A stretch of 64,000 bases of DNA from Gordonia iterans (lineage in GTDB: Bacteria > Actinomycetota > Actinomycetes > Mycobacteriales > Mycobacteriaceae). The DNA lies in NCBI RefSeq assembly GCF_002993285.1, contig NZ_CP027433.1, positions 1 to 64,000 of the forward strand, read 5' to 3'. How positions within the stretch are numbered: position 1 is the first letter of the stretch; the number at the start of each line of letters is the position of its first letter. Below are positions 7,122-15,450 of this stretch, piece by piece. The notes under the pieces were generated by a model. The model made no database searches. It was given only the letters and a program-made list of their open reading frames with translations, and was not told the DNA's origin. The position numbers and the translations under genes were made by a program.

Positions 7122-7718
7122 TCAGCGTCCGAATGGGCGGCGGTACGGGTCCTCGTCGTTGCTGGGTGGTTCGGGAATTCGGTGGCAGGTCTCGCAGTAG
7201 TCGGTTCCGGCGGTGATTCCGGCTTGGACGCGGGCGGTGCAGGGGATCTTGCGGGTGCGGCCGTTGATGGCGTTGACGCACGATTCTTCGGGTTGGGCCT
7301 CGCAGGTGGGGCAGGCGTGCCGGATGGCGTTGTAGGCGTGTTCGTAGGCGTGCCAGATGGGTTGTCCGTCGGCGGCGCCGATGGGGAGGCCGCCGAGTTG
7401 CGGGTCTGGTGCTGGTGGTGCGGGGAGGGCGGCGATCGCGTCGCCTTTCTCGCGTTCGGCTTGTTCGCCGCGGATCTTCCGGTAGGCGGCGATGAGGTCG
7501 CCGACTTTGATGGCGGGGGCGTTGGGCTGGGAGTAGTGGGTGTCGGCGGCGCGGCAGGCGATGGCGGGGTCGTCGCAGGCGTAGGTCTGCATGCTGGCGG
7601 CCCAGGTTTCGATGCGGTTGCGGTCGACGGTGATTCGGTCGTCGTGGATTTCGGCGCGGGAGAGAGCGGCTCCGGCGGCTCGGACGACCGCTTCGGTGAG
7701 GGTGGGCGGGGTGGTCAT
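7122..7718 (-). CDS. Hypothetical phage protein with C-terminal zinc site, possible helicase-loader role
   Basis: A 198-residue protein with a helical first half (AVVRAAGAALSRAEI, then VGDLIAAYRKIRG) and paired CPTC and CETC motifs near residues 150-190. It follows the replication initiator with an ATGA overlap, a position that in many phages holds a helicase loader or similar partner. No Walker motifs are present, so it is not a DnaC-type ATPase. The loader role is inference from position. Confidence 0.6.
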   Translation of the reverse strand: MTTPPTLTEAVVRAAGAALSRAEIHDDRITVDRNRIETWAASMQTYACDDPAIACRAADTHYSQPNAPAIKVGDLIAAYRKIRGEQAEREKGDAIAALPAPPAPDPQLGGLPIGAADGQPIWHAYEHAYNAIRHACPTCEAQPEESCVNAINGRTRKIPCTARVQAGITAGTDYCETCHRIPEPPSNDEDPYRRPFGR

Positions 7719-8803
7719 GCGGGTTGGTCCTGTCGGAGTTCGGCGATGATCTGTTCGGCGGCGGTCATGGTGGCTTCGGCCTTCTTGGTGGCCTTGGTGG
7801 TGACGGGGTCGTCGGGTGTGCGGGCGGCTTTGGCGACGAAGCGGCGGATCTGGGAGGGCGACCAGGAGTCGGAGCGCTGCCAGGCTTTGATCCCTTCGGC
7901 GATCTGGCGGGGGTCGATTCCGTCGGCGAGGAGTGGTTCGACTTCGCGGGCGACGTCGTGCTGGGTCTTGGTGTCGATCCCCCCGCCTGCCCATGCGGCG
8001 TAGCCGCGGGCTACTTCGACGGCGGCTCCACTGACGGCGGTGGCGTTGAGTTCGCGCATGCGCGCCACCGATCTCGATTCGCGTTGCGGCGACAAGTGAG
8101 ATGCATCCCTAGCGCTAGGGGCGGGTCTTTCTGGAGCAGGAGCCGGAGATTGGTGTGGAGCAGGAGCAGGAGCAGGAGTAGGGCCGGGGTTAGACGGGGG
8201 GTTAGGGTCAACCCCCCCGCTAAGGGTTAGGCCAGGGGTTAAGTCGGGGGTTACGGGAGGGGTTGGGTTTCCCTCGGGTGCGGGGTTAGCGCCGGGGTTG
8301 GACGGGGGGTTGAACGGCGCGAGAGTCGCCGGATCGGTGGCCTTCTGGTCGAGGAGGGACACCACCGCGGTTCGCTTCCACGAGTTGACCTCTGGGTGCT
8401 CGTCGCGGAGTCTGCGGACCTCGTGCACGACGACGGCGCGCAGCGTCCGGGACGCCAGATCGGCGCGCGCGTTGGCCATCGAGACGGCCATGTTCGGGGT
8501 CTTCCAGAGTCCGTCGTGGCGGATCCACGAGCGGAGGAGGAACTCGTCGGTGTCGGTGTCGATGATCAGGAATCGGCCGCGTGACAACCCGGCCGCCGCG
8601 CGCTCAATCCGTTCACGGGTCCAGTCGGTCGCCGACTGCGCGAGACGCCCGGGGTGCCAGTCCCCCGCGCCGCAGTACGTGAGGCCGGGGCTGGTCCACA
8701 GCCGCATGAACAGCATCTGCTCGTCGATGGTGAGGTCGAGGAAGTCGTCGTCTCCCCAGATCGCGACGTTGACGGCGGCGAAGTCTTTGCCTGTGGCGGC
8801 CAC
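7715..8803 (-). CDS. Phage replication initiator with Pro-rich repeat linker
   Basis: A 362-residue protein in three parts. Residues 1-125 resemble the winged-HTH start of phage replisome organisers (IDEQMLFMRLWTSPGLTYCG). Residues about 150-235 are a linker of repeated Asn-Pro and Ala-Pro units. Residues about 250-362 form a helical C-terminal domain with a QIRRFVAKAARTP segment. It likely binds the phage origin and recruits a helicase loader. The start is GTG with little ribosome site of its own; a 14-codon frame ending 1 base before it may couple translation. The linker DNA carries an iteron-like array. Confidence 0.75.
   Translation of the reverse strand: MAATGKDFAAVNVAIWGDDDFLDLTIDEQMLFMRLWTSPGLTYCGAGDWHPGRLAQSATDWTRERIERAAAGLSRGRFLIIDTDTDEFLLRSWIRHDGLWKTPNMAVSMANARADLASRTLRAVVVHEVRRLRDEHPEVNSWKRTAVVSLLDQKATDPATLAPFNPPSNPGANPAPEGNPTPPVTPDLTPGLTLSGGVDPNPPSNPGPTPAPAPAPHQSPAPAPERPAPSARDASHLSPQRESRSVARMRELNATAVSGAAVEVARGYAAWAGGGIDTKTQHDVAREVEPLLADGIDPRQIAEGIKAWQRSDSWSPSQIRRFVAKAARTPDDPVTTKATKKAEATMTAAEQIIAELRQDQPA
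8186..8317. repeat. Iteron-like GGGGTT(A/G) array inside the initiator gene
   Basis: GGGGTTA, GGGGTTG or AGGGTTA begins at 8186, 8198, 8223, 8235, 8247, 8259, 8282, 8294 and 8306. Spacings are 12 bases except two of about 24 (25 and 23), so nine copies lie on one 12-base phase. The array encodes the Asn-Pro linker on the other strand. Its place in the middle of an initiator gene matches lambdoid origins, so it may be the phage replication origin. Confidence 0.6.
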
Positions 8804-8848
8804 TTAGATCGACCTGCCCTTGGCGTCGGGGTTGTGGGTAGAATCCAC
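8804..8848 (-). CDS. Possible 14-residue leader peptide
   Basis: A GTG eight bases after AAGGAG opens a 14-codon frame (VDSTHNPDAKGRSI) whose TAA lies directly before the initiator's GTG. Because the initiator has only a weak ribosome site, this short frame could feed ribosomes to it. It is too short to judge by composition. Confidence 0.3.
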   Translation of the reverse strand: MDSTHNPDAKGRSI

Positions 8849-8971
8849 GTCATCCACTCCTTCTGTCGTTGTCAGATGGGGTTGGTCAGGCCCCGTCGGT
8901 GTTGGTAGCGCCGCGCGGGGCCGACTCATCTCCGACCGACCATAGCGGCGTTCATCGGTTGCAGTCACTCG

Positions 8972-9439
8972 TCAACCGGCGTTCTGCTGGTCTGCGTGGT
9001 GAAGGTCGATGAGTGTGTCGAGGGTGCGCGGGCCGAGAGTGTCGGCGATCCGGGCGAGTTGGTCGTCGTCGCGGTCGACGAGCAGCGCGGCGAGCGCCTG
9101 CCGGTCGACGCGGATCTGCTGGGTGCCTTCGCGGAGGCGGCGTGCGCGGGCGGCGTCGGCCCACACGGGGGCGCACTGCTCGCACAGCGGTTCTTTGCGG
9201 GCGTTGTGCCGGTTCGCTGCGGCGAGGGTGCCGTGCTCGTGCGGGTTGCCGGCCCGGCGGCGGGCGATGGTGCGCACATAGTGGTCGGGCACGACGTGAT
9301 AGCGGGCGGGAGTGCCGGCCGGTGAGAGGTCAATGGTGGTGAGGTGGCGGCGCCGGTTGACGCGCACCACCCGCACCCGCAGCCCGGGCGGGTAGACGCC
9401 GTGCGGCAGGGTGAGGGTGCGGGTGAGTGCGTGTCTCAT
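8972..9439 (-). CDS. Hypothetical phage protein with CxxC motif
   Basis: A 155-residue basic protein. An SH3-like N-terminal half (PPGLRVRVVRVNRR...TIDLSPAG) is followed by HGTLAAANRHNARKEPLCEQC, a motif shared by many small actinophage proteins, and a helical C-terminus. It starts 3 bases after the upstream stop. Function unknown. Confidence 0.6.
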   Translation of the reverse strand: MRHALTRTLTLPHGVYPPGLRVRVVRVNRRRHLTTIDLSPAGTPARYHVVPDHYVRTIARRRAGNPHEHGTLAAANRHNARKEPLCEQCAPVWADAARARRLREGTQQIRVDRQALAALLVDRDDDQLARIADTLGPRTLDTLIDLHHADQQNAG

Positions 9440-9442
9440 GGG

Positions 9443-9871
9443 TCAGGCCTCGGAGAAGTTCGGGCCGAAGTCACCGGCGACCACGGTGTCGTCGTCGGGG
9501 TCGTCGATCACATCGACGTCGATCACATCGTCGGGGTCGGGGCTGTCACCGTAGTCGGTGTCCTCGTCGACGTCGACGTCGTCGATGGACGTCTGGTTCG
9601 GGTCGGACTTGTCGGCCTTCGCGACCATTTGCCCGCGCTTGGCGTCGATGACCTTGAACCCGATCGTCTGGCGCTGGCCGTCCTTGATCTCGTCCGTCAC
9701 GACCTTCTGCACCTCTGCGCGGATCGTCAGCACGTACACGTCGCCGATGTTCGCCCTCGGGTCAGTGCCATCCGCCCAGTCGTATTGATCAATCGGACGC
9801 CCGGCGAAGCTGTAGAAGTACAGCCCGTCTGCGGTTCCTCCGGTGCCGTTCAGTTTCTCGACTTTGCTCAT
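9443..9871 (-). CDS. Hypothetical phage protein with acidic tail
   Basis: A 142-residue protein. The first 90 residues look like a beta-rich fold (GDVYVLTIRAEVQKVV..RQTIGFKVIDA), and the last 50 are dominated by Asp in runs such as DDVDVDEDTDYGD. An acidic tail after a compact domain recalls single-strand DNA-binding or recombination partners, and RecT lies one gene away across an HNH insertion, but the link is inference. ATGA overlap fixes the start at 9871. Confidence 0.6.
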   Translation of the reverse strand: MSKVEKLNGTGGTADGLYFYSFAGRPIDQYDWADGTDPRANIGDVYVLTIRAEVQKVVTDEIKDGQRQTIGFKVIDAKRGQMVAKADKSDPNQTSIDDVDVDEDTDYGDSPDPDDVIDVDVIDDPDDDTVVAGDFGPNFSEA

Positions 9872-10368
9872 GCTGCAGCCCTCTTCTCTGCTTTCCGGCG
9901 CCGACTTTCGGCATTCCGGCAGGTTCGGCAACGACGGCCTCCCCCAGTCCGGGGAACTGTGTTCTCCGGGGTGAACTCGTGGCCGGCCTCGCAGTGGGTG
10001 CGAGCCGACAGGTGGTGAGTGCCATGACGGACGACGTCCTTGATGTTCTCGGAGCGTGTGTCCCAGCGGAGGTTGTCGAGGCGGTTGTTCGTCGGGTCGC
10101 CGTCCTCGTGGCAGGCATCAAGTCCGTCCCCTGATCCGACAAAGGCTTCGAGGACCAACCGGTGGATTCGCCGCGCCTGAACTTCTCCTTCGCGGGACAA
10201 ACTCACTGCCAGGTACCCGGCCGAGGTCCTATTCGGGCGCAGCAATCGGCCGCGGAGGCGGCGATTCCGGTCGGGAATCATGCGGTCCACCGATCGCACC
10301 TGCCCGTGGTCGCTGACTTCGTAGTAGCCCTCCCATCCAGCGATGGGACGCCACTGCTCGGCGGTCAT
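9868..10368 (-). CDS. NUMOD4/HNH homing-type endonuclease
   Basis: A 166-residue protein opening with EQWRPIAGWEGYYEVSDHGQVRSVDR, of which WEGYYEVSDHGQVRS is the NUMOD4 signature. An HNH_3 core follows (HRLVLEAFVG...CHEDGDPTNNRLDNLRWDT). A short Cys-containing tail (CRTCRNAESRRRK) may bind zinc. NUMOD4 plus HNH is a classic free-standing homing endonuclease layout. GGAGGG precedes the ATG. It stands between recT and the acidic-tail gene. Confidence 0.92.
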   Translation of the reverse strand: MTAEQWRPIAGWEGYYEVSDHGQVRSVDRMIPDRNRRLRGRLLRPNRTSAGYLAVSLSREGEVQARRIHRLVLEAFVGSGDGLDACHEDGDPTNNRLDNLRWDTRSENIKDVVRHGTHHLSARTHCEAGHEFTPENTVPRTGGGRRCRTCRNAESRRRKAEKRAAA

Positions 10369-10371
10369 GTG

Positions 10372-11340
10372 TCAGCCCTCCTGGCTGGTGTTGGTGGTGG
10401 CGAGGATGTTCTGCAGTTCCTCGTCGGTGAGGGCGTTGACGCCCTCGATCTTGTCGCCGAACAGCGACGACAGGTGTGCGGCGACGTCAGTGACGCCAGC
10501 GTCCGCGAGGGCGGCAAGGACCGAGTTCTCGAGGGACTCGCGGTCCACCGCGACAGGCTGGTCGTCGGCGGGCTGCTCGGGTTGGATGGCCGGGGGTTCG
10601 TCGACGATCTCTCCTTCGGCGTAGACCGGCTGGACGTCGACGAGGTCGCGGGTGTCGGTGCGGATCGTGCCGTCGCGGACGACGGCGTCGGAGAACTCGG
10701 TGGACAGGGGGAGCCACTTCGCGAGCTGCTTGACGACGGTCTTACGCGCCATCGCCGACCAGTCGGTCTTCCACGGGCCGTTGTTGCCGGCCTTGGAGCG
10801 GCGGCGGATCGCTTCGACGTCGGCGACGGACATGACCTCGAACTGGGAGCCGCCGTCCTTCAACACGGCGGCGGCGTAGACGGCGATCGGCTTACCGCGG
10901 TCACCGAGTGACGGCTTGTGCCGCAGCGTGGGGGTCAGTCCGTAGGAGTAGTCGAAGTCGTCGTTCTCGTGGACGACGTGGGCCTGCAGCGTCTGCACGC
11001 GCCCGGACTGGAACGCGAGCTTGACGAGGCCTCTGTATCCGGGGATGAAGGTGACGGTGTTGCCGTACGGGACGAGGTACGCCTCGCCGAGAGGCCCCGG
11101 CTCGAGGCCAAGCTGGGACGCGGTGAGGAGGGCGCCGAGGAAGCTCTCGGGGGTGCAGCGGGCGAGCGCGGGTGTCTGCCGGAGCACGGTGGTCGCGATC
11201 CGCGCCATGCGGTCGGGGTTCATGTGCTTCGGGAGGGCACGCCCGATCTCGGGCTTCATGCGCTCGATGAGCTGCGCGAGGGTCGGTTCACCCTGCTGCT
11301 GTGCGGGCGCCATTGCGCGCTGCTTGAGATTGTTCGCCAT
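10372..11340 (-). CDS. recT: RecT-family single-strand annealing protein
   Basis: A 322-residue RecT/Bet-type protein. Residues about 20-230 hold the annealing domain with ESFLGALLTASQLGLEPG, GEAYLVPYG and FIPGYRGLVKLA, all typical of RecT. The C-terminal third is acidic and less conserved. It pairs strands for phage recombination together with the YqaJ exonuclease encoded at 13890-14957. ATG at 11340 has AAGGAG about 11 bases upstream, rather far, and the preceding gene ends only 5 bases before. Confidence 0.95.
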   Translation of the reverse strand: MANNLKQRAMAPAQQQGEPTLAQLIERMKPEIGRALPKHMNPDRMARIATTVLRQTPALARCTPESFLGALLTASQLGLEPGPLGEAYLVPYGNTVTFIPGYRGLVKLAFQSGRVQTLQAHVVHENDDFDYSYGLTPTLRHKPSLGDRGKPIAVYAAAVLKDGGSQFEVMSVADVEAIRRRSKAGNNGPWKTDWSAMARKTVVKQLAKWLPLSTEFSDAVVRDGTIRTDTRDLVDVQPVYAEGEIVDEPPAIQPEQPADDQPVAVDRESLENSVLAALADAGVTDVAAHLSSLFGDKIEGVNALTDEELQNILATTNTSQEG

Positions 11341-11345
11341 GGTGA

Positions 11346-11660
11346 TCAGTTCTCCTTCTTGGTGGTGGTGCCGAGGACGAAGTCCGCCCATTCGGCGGCT
11401 CGGGTTGCGATGAGGTGTTCGGGCATGCCGGTCTCGACTGCGAGACGGAGGCAGGTGAGGCGGATGTCCTGCCCGGAGTCGGGTTCCGGGTCGTCGGGCA
11501 TTTTCAGTCCCGCGGGTGTCGGGTATGTGGGCGCGTATGGCGCCGGCGGGTATTGCATGTTGGTGTTTCCTTCCTGGTGGGGGTTTTCGTAGGTGCAGGT
11601 GTGGATGTCGTGGGCGGGGTACACCGCGGAGCAGATCGCGCACACCGTCGCCGCGGTCAT
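11346..11660 (-). CDS. Hypothetical phage protein with CxxC and Pro/Tyr segment
   Basis: A 104-residue protein starting with a possible zinc site (CAICSAVYPAHDIHTC), then a Pro/Tyr-rich linker (QYPPAPYAPTYPTPAG) and a short helical domain (DIRLTCLRLAVETGM). It is joined to its upstream neighbour by ATGA. No family is recognised; it lies between recT and the methyltransferase. Confidence 0.55.
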   Translation of the reverse strand: MTAATVCAICSAVYPAHDIHTCTYENPHQEGNTNMQYPPAPYAPTYPTPAGLKMPDDPEPDSGQDIRLTCLRLAVETGMPEHLIATRAAEWADFVLGTTTKKEN

Positions 11661-12112
11661 GGGGTGGCCTTCGGGGTGAGGGCGAGGGCTTCCTTGGTGA
11701 TCTCGTAGAGGTGGTCGGCGCAGTGCGCCAGTGCGCCGCAGTGCGCCGCCTGTGCGCGGGCGCGCAGTTCGGCGGGCATCGATTCGGCCCACTCGGTCAG
11801 CCGCGCGTAGCTCAGGTCGACGACGATCCGGGGCGGGACGACGTCGATGGTGACGGTGACCCCGGTGCTGTGCGCGGTCCACGCCCAGGCACCGTTGGCG
11901 GTCTTGCTGATGCGGTTGCGTCGCAGGTGTGCGATCTCGCGTTCCGGTGCGCACAGCAGGTAGCCGAGGTGGTTGTCGTCGGTACCGAAGCCGGACGCGA
12001 GGATGACCATTGCCTTGTACTCGTCCTCGGTGACCGGTCCGATCGCGGGCTCGTCGCCAGCGTCGAGCAGATCGAGAAGGTCGAGCTGCTCGGCGATCGA
12101 TGCCGCGGTCAT
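11657..12112 (-). CDS. Hypothetical phage protein
   Basis: A 151-residue soluble protein with a leucine-rich acidic start (IAEQLDLLDLLDAGDE) and a mixed alpha/beta body with AWTAHSTGVTVTIDVVPPRIVVDLS. It directly follows the DNA methyltransferase with an ATGA overlap and may be a partner of it, but no motif supports this. The start at 12112 is preferred to an Arg-rich in-frame extension to 12166. Confidence 0.55.
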   Translation of the reverse strand: MTAASIAEQLDLLDLLDAGDEPAIGPVTEDEYKAMVILASGFGTDDNHLGYLLCAPEREIAHLRRNRISKTANGAWAWTAHSTGVTVTIDVVPPRIVVDLSYARLTEWAESMPAELRARAQAAHCGALAHCADHLYEITKEALALTPKATP

Positions 12113-13893
12113 CCGACGACTCCGAGGGACTCTGCGACGACGGCGACGAGATCCCGCGCGGCGCACGGCGTGACCGCGTTCCCGGCCATCCGCACCTGCT
12201 CGCGGCGGTTTCCGAGGACGACGTAGTGGCCGGGGAAGTCCATCGCGGCGATGATCTCGCGGGGTTCGAGCATGCGGAATCGGACGTCGTTGATGTCGAT
12301 CGTCGGGATCTCGGCGGCCAGGAGCGACTGATGGCCGGCAGTGGTGACGGTGCGTGCCGGTTCGCTGACCGGCGTCGACATCTGGCCCTGGTCCCCGCGG
12401 GCGGTGTTGTTCCGCATGAGCAGCGCGTGCCTCTCCACCGCGGTGACCGTCGGAATCGGCTGCCCGGTCGGGACGGTTCCGTCCTTCCCGTAGTAGGAGG
12501 TGACCAAGCCGTGGTGATTCCCGGACGCGGTGACCGTCGAGAGCGGGTCGGTCGTAGAGCGGGCGTCAGATCCGCCGCCGCGCAGCTCGGCGATGAACGG
12601 GGCTGGCGGCTGGACGAGGCCGTGGTTCGCGCCGTCGGCGACCACGGTTGTCAGCGGCTCACGGTGCGGGTCGAGGTCGCGGACGCGCTCACGGAACTGC
12701 GTGAGGAACGCCAGGCCGTCAGTCTCGCGCGTGGTGCGGGTCGGCAACGGATCGGCGAGCGACGTCGCGGACTCCCGCCACGTCCCACCGCATGGCACCG
12801 CGATCCCCGTCTCCGAGCGCGTGGTCATCGTCCGCAGCGGACCGTCGAGCGGCTGCGCTGTCTTCCCGTCGCGGCCCTCCACTGGCACGGCGAGCGCTTT
12901 CGACGCTGTCGTGTGCACGGTGCGGAGCGGATCGTCGGCCGGCCAGGCCCGCATGTACGCGCCAGGCTGCCCGTGCTGCGGGTGCCGCGGGTCGGAGGCG
13001 TCGTAGGTGTTGCCGGCAGCCTCGACGATCAGGGGCCGCCAGTAACGGTCGATCCCGGCCTGGATCCGCCGCATCGTCTTCTCGGCGAGGGGCTTGGCGC
13101 GGTCCCCGATCCGCTGCCCTTCGAGGGACCAGTCGATGATCTCGGCGGCGGCGCGAACGGTCGGCTCGACGATCTGGTTGCGGCAGGCGACGTTCGGGCA
13201 CCGGTAGGTGTACTGCGCGCGGTAGCGGCCCCACGGCCGGTCGGGCTTCTTCCACGCCTGCATGGCCAGCACCGGCCCGCAGTCCGGGCAGATCGCCGGC
13301 GGACGGTTCAGTTTGTGAAGCGCCGGTGCCGGGTTGCCTTCAAGGGTGAAGACCACGTACATGCGATCCCTGGACTGCGGCGCGCCCGGCCCGGCGTACT
13401 GGGCGTGCATCGAGTTGAGCCACACGATCTGATGCCGGTAGCCGAGCGAGTGCATCGCCATCAGCCACGCGTCGAACGGGATCCACTTCGCGGCGTCGAC
13501 GACGTTCTCGACGATCACCGCTCGATAGCGATGCGCTTCGGCGAACCGCGGGACGTCCCACATCGTCGCGCGTGAGCGCTCCGCCGCGGCGTCGGGCAGC
13601 ACCTCGCCGAAGAGATCCGGCTGCGCCGTCGCCCGCTTCTTGCCGCGCGCAACGCTGTGCGAGGTGCACTCGGGCGACGCCCAGAGGATGTCCGACGGAG
13701 GGAAATACCGCGGGTCAATCTGACTCAGGTCAGCGCAGATGTGATCGGCCGCCGGATGGTTCTCGTTGTGCGTCTCGACGGCGAGCTGCCAGTGGTTCGA
13801 CGCCGCGCGCACACGGACGCCGGGCACCTGAATCGCGCCCGTCGACGAGCCACCGGCACCACAGAACAGATCGGTCAGGGTCAATTCGCTCAC
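12109..13893 (-). CDS. C5 cytosine DNA methyltransferase with repeat insertion
   Basis: A 594-residue enzyme. Motif I is FCGAGGSSTG (10-19), the catalytic Cys is Cys76 in SPECTSHS, ENV lies at 129-131, QSRDR at 173-177, and the closing motif (VRMAGNAVTPCAARDL) is near 570. Between them a 300-residue insertion holds a CPDC...CPNVAC zinc pair and seven loose repeats of the type DPLRTVTT. Such enzymes methylate phage DNA against host restriction. GTG start from a GTGA overlap. Confidence 0.93.
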   Translation of the reverse strand: MSELTLTDLFCGAGGSSTGAIQVPGVRVRAASNHWQLAVETHNENHPAADHICADLSQIDPRYFPPSDILWASPECTSHSVARGKKRATAQPDLFGEVLPDAAAERSRATMWDVPRFAEAHRYRAVIVENVVDAAKWIPFDAWLMAMHSLGYRHQIVWLNSMHAQYAGPGAPQSRDRMYVVFTLEGNPAPALHKLNRPPAICPDCGPVLAMQAWKKPDRPWGRYRAQYTYRCPNVACRNQIVEPTVRAAAEIIDWSLEGQRIGDRAKPLAEKTMRRIQAGIDRYWRPLIVEAAGNTYDASDPRHPQHGQPGAYMRAWPADDPLRTVHTTASKALAVPVEGRDGKTAQPLDGPLRTMTTRSETGIAVPCGGTWRESATSLADPLPTRTTRETDGLAFLTQFRERVRDLDPHREPLTTVVADGANHGLVQPPAPFIAELRGGGSDARSTTDPLSTVTASGNHHGLVTSYYGKDGTVPTGQPIPTVTAVERHALLMRNNTARGDQGQMSTPVSEPARTVTTAGHQSLLAAEIPTIDINDVRFRMLEPREIIAAMDFPGHYVVLGNRREQVRMAGNAVTPCAARDLVAVVAESLGVVG

Positions 13894-14957
13894 GCCGCAC
13901 CGCCCTTCGGGACGCGCACCGATACCGACTGGAAACGGCGGTAGAGATCGGGATCCTCAGCCCGCAATGCTGCGGTGTCGACGACTGTGACCTTCTTCTC
14001 GAACAGCGGCGCGAGGTCCGGTTCGGCTTCGACGAACTTCTTCGCCGCGAACACGCCGCGCTGCAGCTTGAACAGGGTGTGCATGACGTCGCCGGCCAGG
14101 TCGCACACCTCGGCGTGTCCCTTCGCCAACCACACCAGGTTGTTGCGGGCCTCGGTCTTCTTCGCCTTCGCCGCCTTCTCCTCGACGGTGGCCTGCTCGT
14201 ACGCCTCAACCCAGCGGCGAGCCTCGGCAGCATCATCCGGGTCCAGGAGCAGCGGGCCGTCGTCGTCCGGACGCCCGGCGGCGCCGACGATCTGGGCGAG
14301 GGAATCGCGGGCAACGATCGACGGCTCGGTGCCGTCGAGAACGTGCTGCCAGAACGCCTCCTCCTCGGCGTTGATGTGCCCGATCAGTTCGTCGTCGCGG
14401 TCCACTCGCCGCACCACCAGCCGGTTCCCGCCGACCAGACCGGCCACGTAGGCGTACGGGGCGCCGGTGACCGCCATCTGGTGCTGCACCTGCAGCTCGG
14501 CATGATCGGGGACCTGGTCGTCGGCCCAGTCCTTCGCGAGCCACTGGTTGGTGTTCTTCACCTCGATCGGGATCGGCCCGTCTTCGGTGAGCAGCACGCC
14601 GTCGAGGCTCGCGCGCTGCCAGTCGCGGTCCCGGGACGCCAGACCACCGATCAGGCGAACCTCGTAGCCAAGGCGTTCGGCGGCCGTGTCGCGGATGGTC
14701 GGCTCGAGCCTGCGGCCCCAGAACATGATCTCGGAGTCGACCGAGCCGAGCGGGAGCTGACCGGTCTTGTCCAGCCACGTGTTGAAGGGGGTGACGCCTT
14801 CGACGGTGCTCAAGCCGAGGATGGCCGAGCAGTCGGATGCGCCGACACCCTCGCGCCGCTGGATCAGCCATGCCGTCTCGTCCGCCGGGGTCGGCAGCAG
14901 TCGGGCGTGCATCTCGTACGGGTTGTAGTCGGTGGACGGCTTGAACGCGGCAGTCAT
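13890..14957 (-). CDS. YqaJ-family viral recombinase (exonuclease)
   Basis: A 355-residue nuclease of the lambda Exo/YqaJ PD-(D/E)XK superfamily. RREGVGASDCSAILG is the typical YqaJ start, and SLDGVLLTEDGPIPIEVKN gives the Asp and Glu-x-Lys catalytic core. A coiled-coil-like segment (EQATVEEKAAKAKKTEARNN) precedes the C-terminal domain. It resects double-strand ends for RecT. GGAG precedes the ATG at 14957; the in-frame extension to 15170 is rejected. Confidence 0.92.
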   Translation of the reverse strand: MTAAFKPSTDYNPYEMHARLLPTPADETAWLIQRREGVGASDCSAILGLSTVEGVTPFNTWLDKTGQLPLGSVDSEIMFWGRRLEPTIRDTAAERLGYEVRLIGGLASRDRDWQRASLDGVLLTEDGPIPIEVKNTNQWLAKDWADDQVPDHAELQVQHQMAVTGAPYAYVAGLVGGNRLVVRRVDRDDELIGHINAEEEAFWQHVLDGTEPSIVARDSLAQIVGAAGRPDDDGPLLLDPDDAAEARRWVEAYEQATVEEKAAKAKKTEARNNLVWLAKGHAEVCDLAGDVMHTLFKLQRGVFAAKKFVEAEPDLAPLFEKKVTVVDTAALRAEDPDLYRRFQSVSVRVPKGGAA

Positions 14958-15142
14958 CGCGTCTCCTTCGGGTGGGGCGGGCAGATGGCCTGCAGCCGGT
15001 ACTTCTTGATGAACGGGGCGACCTCGGCGAGGGTGACGAGCGTGCCGCCGCTGGCGCCGTCGCGGCGTGCGGTCGCGCAGAACCCTTCGAGGTCGGCGAC
15101 CGTGCAGGGCATCTCGACGGTCACACGCCGAATGGCGCTCAC
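14954..15142 (-). CDS. Hypothetical small phage protein
   Basis: A 62-residue protein (MSAIRRVTVEMPCTVADLEGF...) with a helix, a short beta stretch (GGTLVTLAEV) and a basic tail. GTG start from a GTGA overlap; the stop overlaps the YqaJ start as ATGA. No domain is recognised. Confidence 0.5.
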   Translation of the reverse strand: MSAIRRVTVEMPCTVADLEGFCATARRDGASGGTLVTLAEVAPFIKKYRLQAICPPHPKETR

Positions 15143-15450
15143 AGCACGACCTCCTCGCGGATCGGTGCACGCCGCAGGAACTCGATCAACTCGCGCAGCA
15201 GGTCCGCCGGATCAGCGGTCGGATCGTCGGTGAACACGTGGACGTTGCGGGTGGTGTTGTTAGTGCTGACGTAGATCCCGGGCTCGCCCCAGGTGCCGCG
15301 GTCGGAGTGAGTGATGTGCGCGAAGTGGACGTTCACGGAGATCGTCGGTGCGTGGTTCCTGATGCTTCGGGTCAAGTCGATGGAAGCGTGGGCACCGCCT
15401 CCGCCGGCGGCGTGCTCGGCCTCGATGAGGAGTTGAGTCAGGTTGTGCAT
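15139..15450 (-). CDS. Hypothetical phage protein
   Basis: A 103-residue soluble protein with a helix (LTQLLIEAEHAAGG), a beta-rich middle (TISVNVHFAHITHSD) and a C-terminal helix (ADLLRELIEFLRR). GAAGGA precedes the ATG at 15450. It is the first gene after the structured gap at 15560-15627. An upstream in-frame ATG at 15549, which also follows a purine-rich site, cannot be excluded. Confidence 0.55.
   Translation of the reverse strand: MHNLTQLLIEAEHAAGGGGAHASIDLTRSIRNHAPTISVNVHFAHITHSDRGTWGEPGIYVSTNNTTRNVHVFTDDPTADPADLLRELIEFLRRAPIREEVVL

Noticed and set aside
8186-8317. TTAGGG-like repeats considered as telomere-type ends
   Set aside because: The phage is integrated and the repeats lie inside a coding region on a 12-base phase; the iteron explanation fits better.
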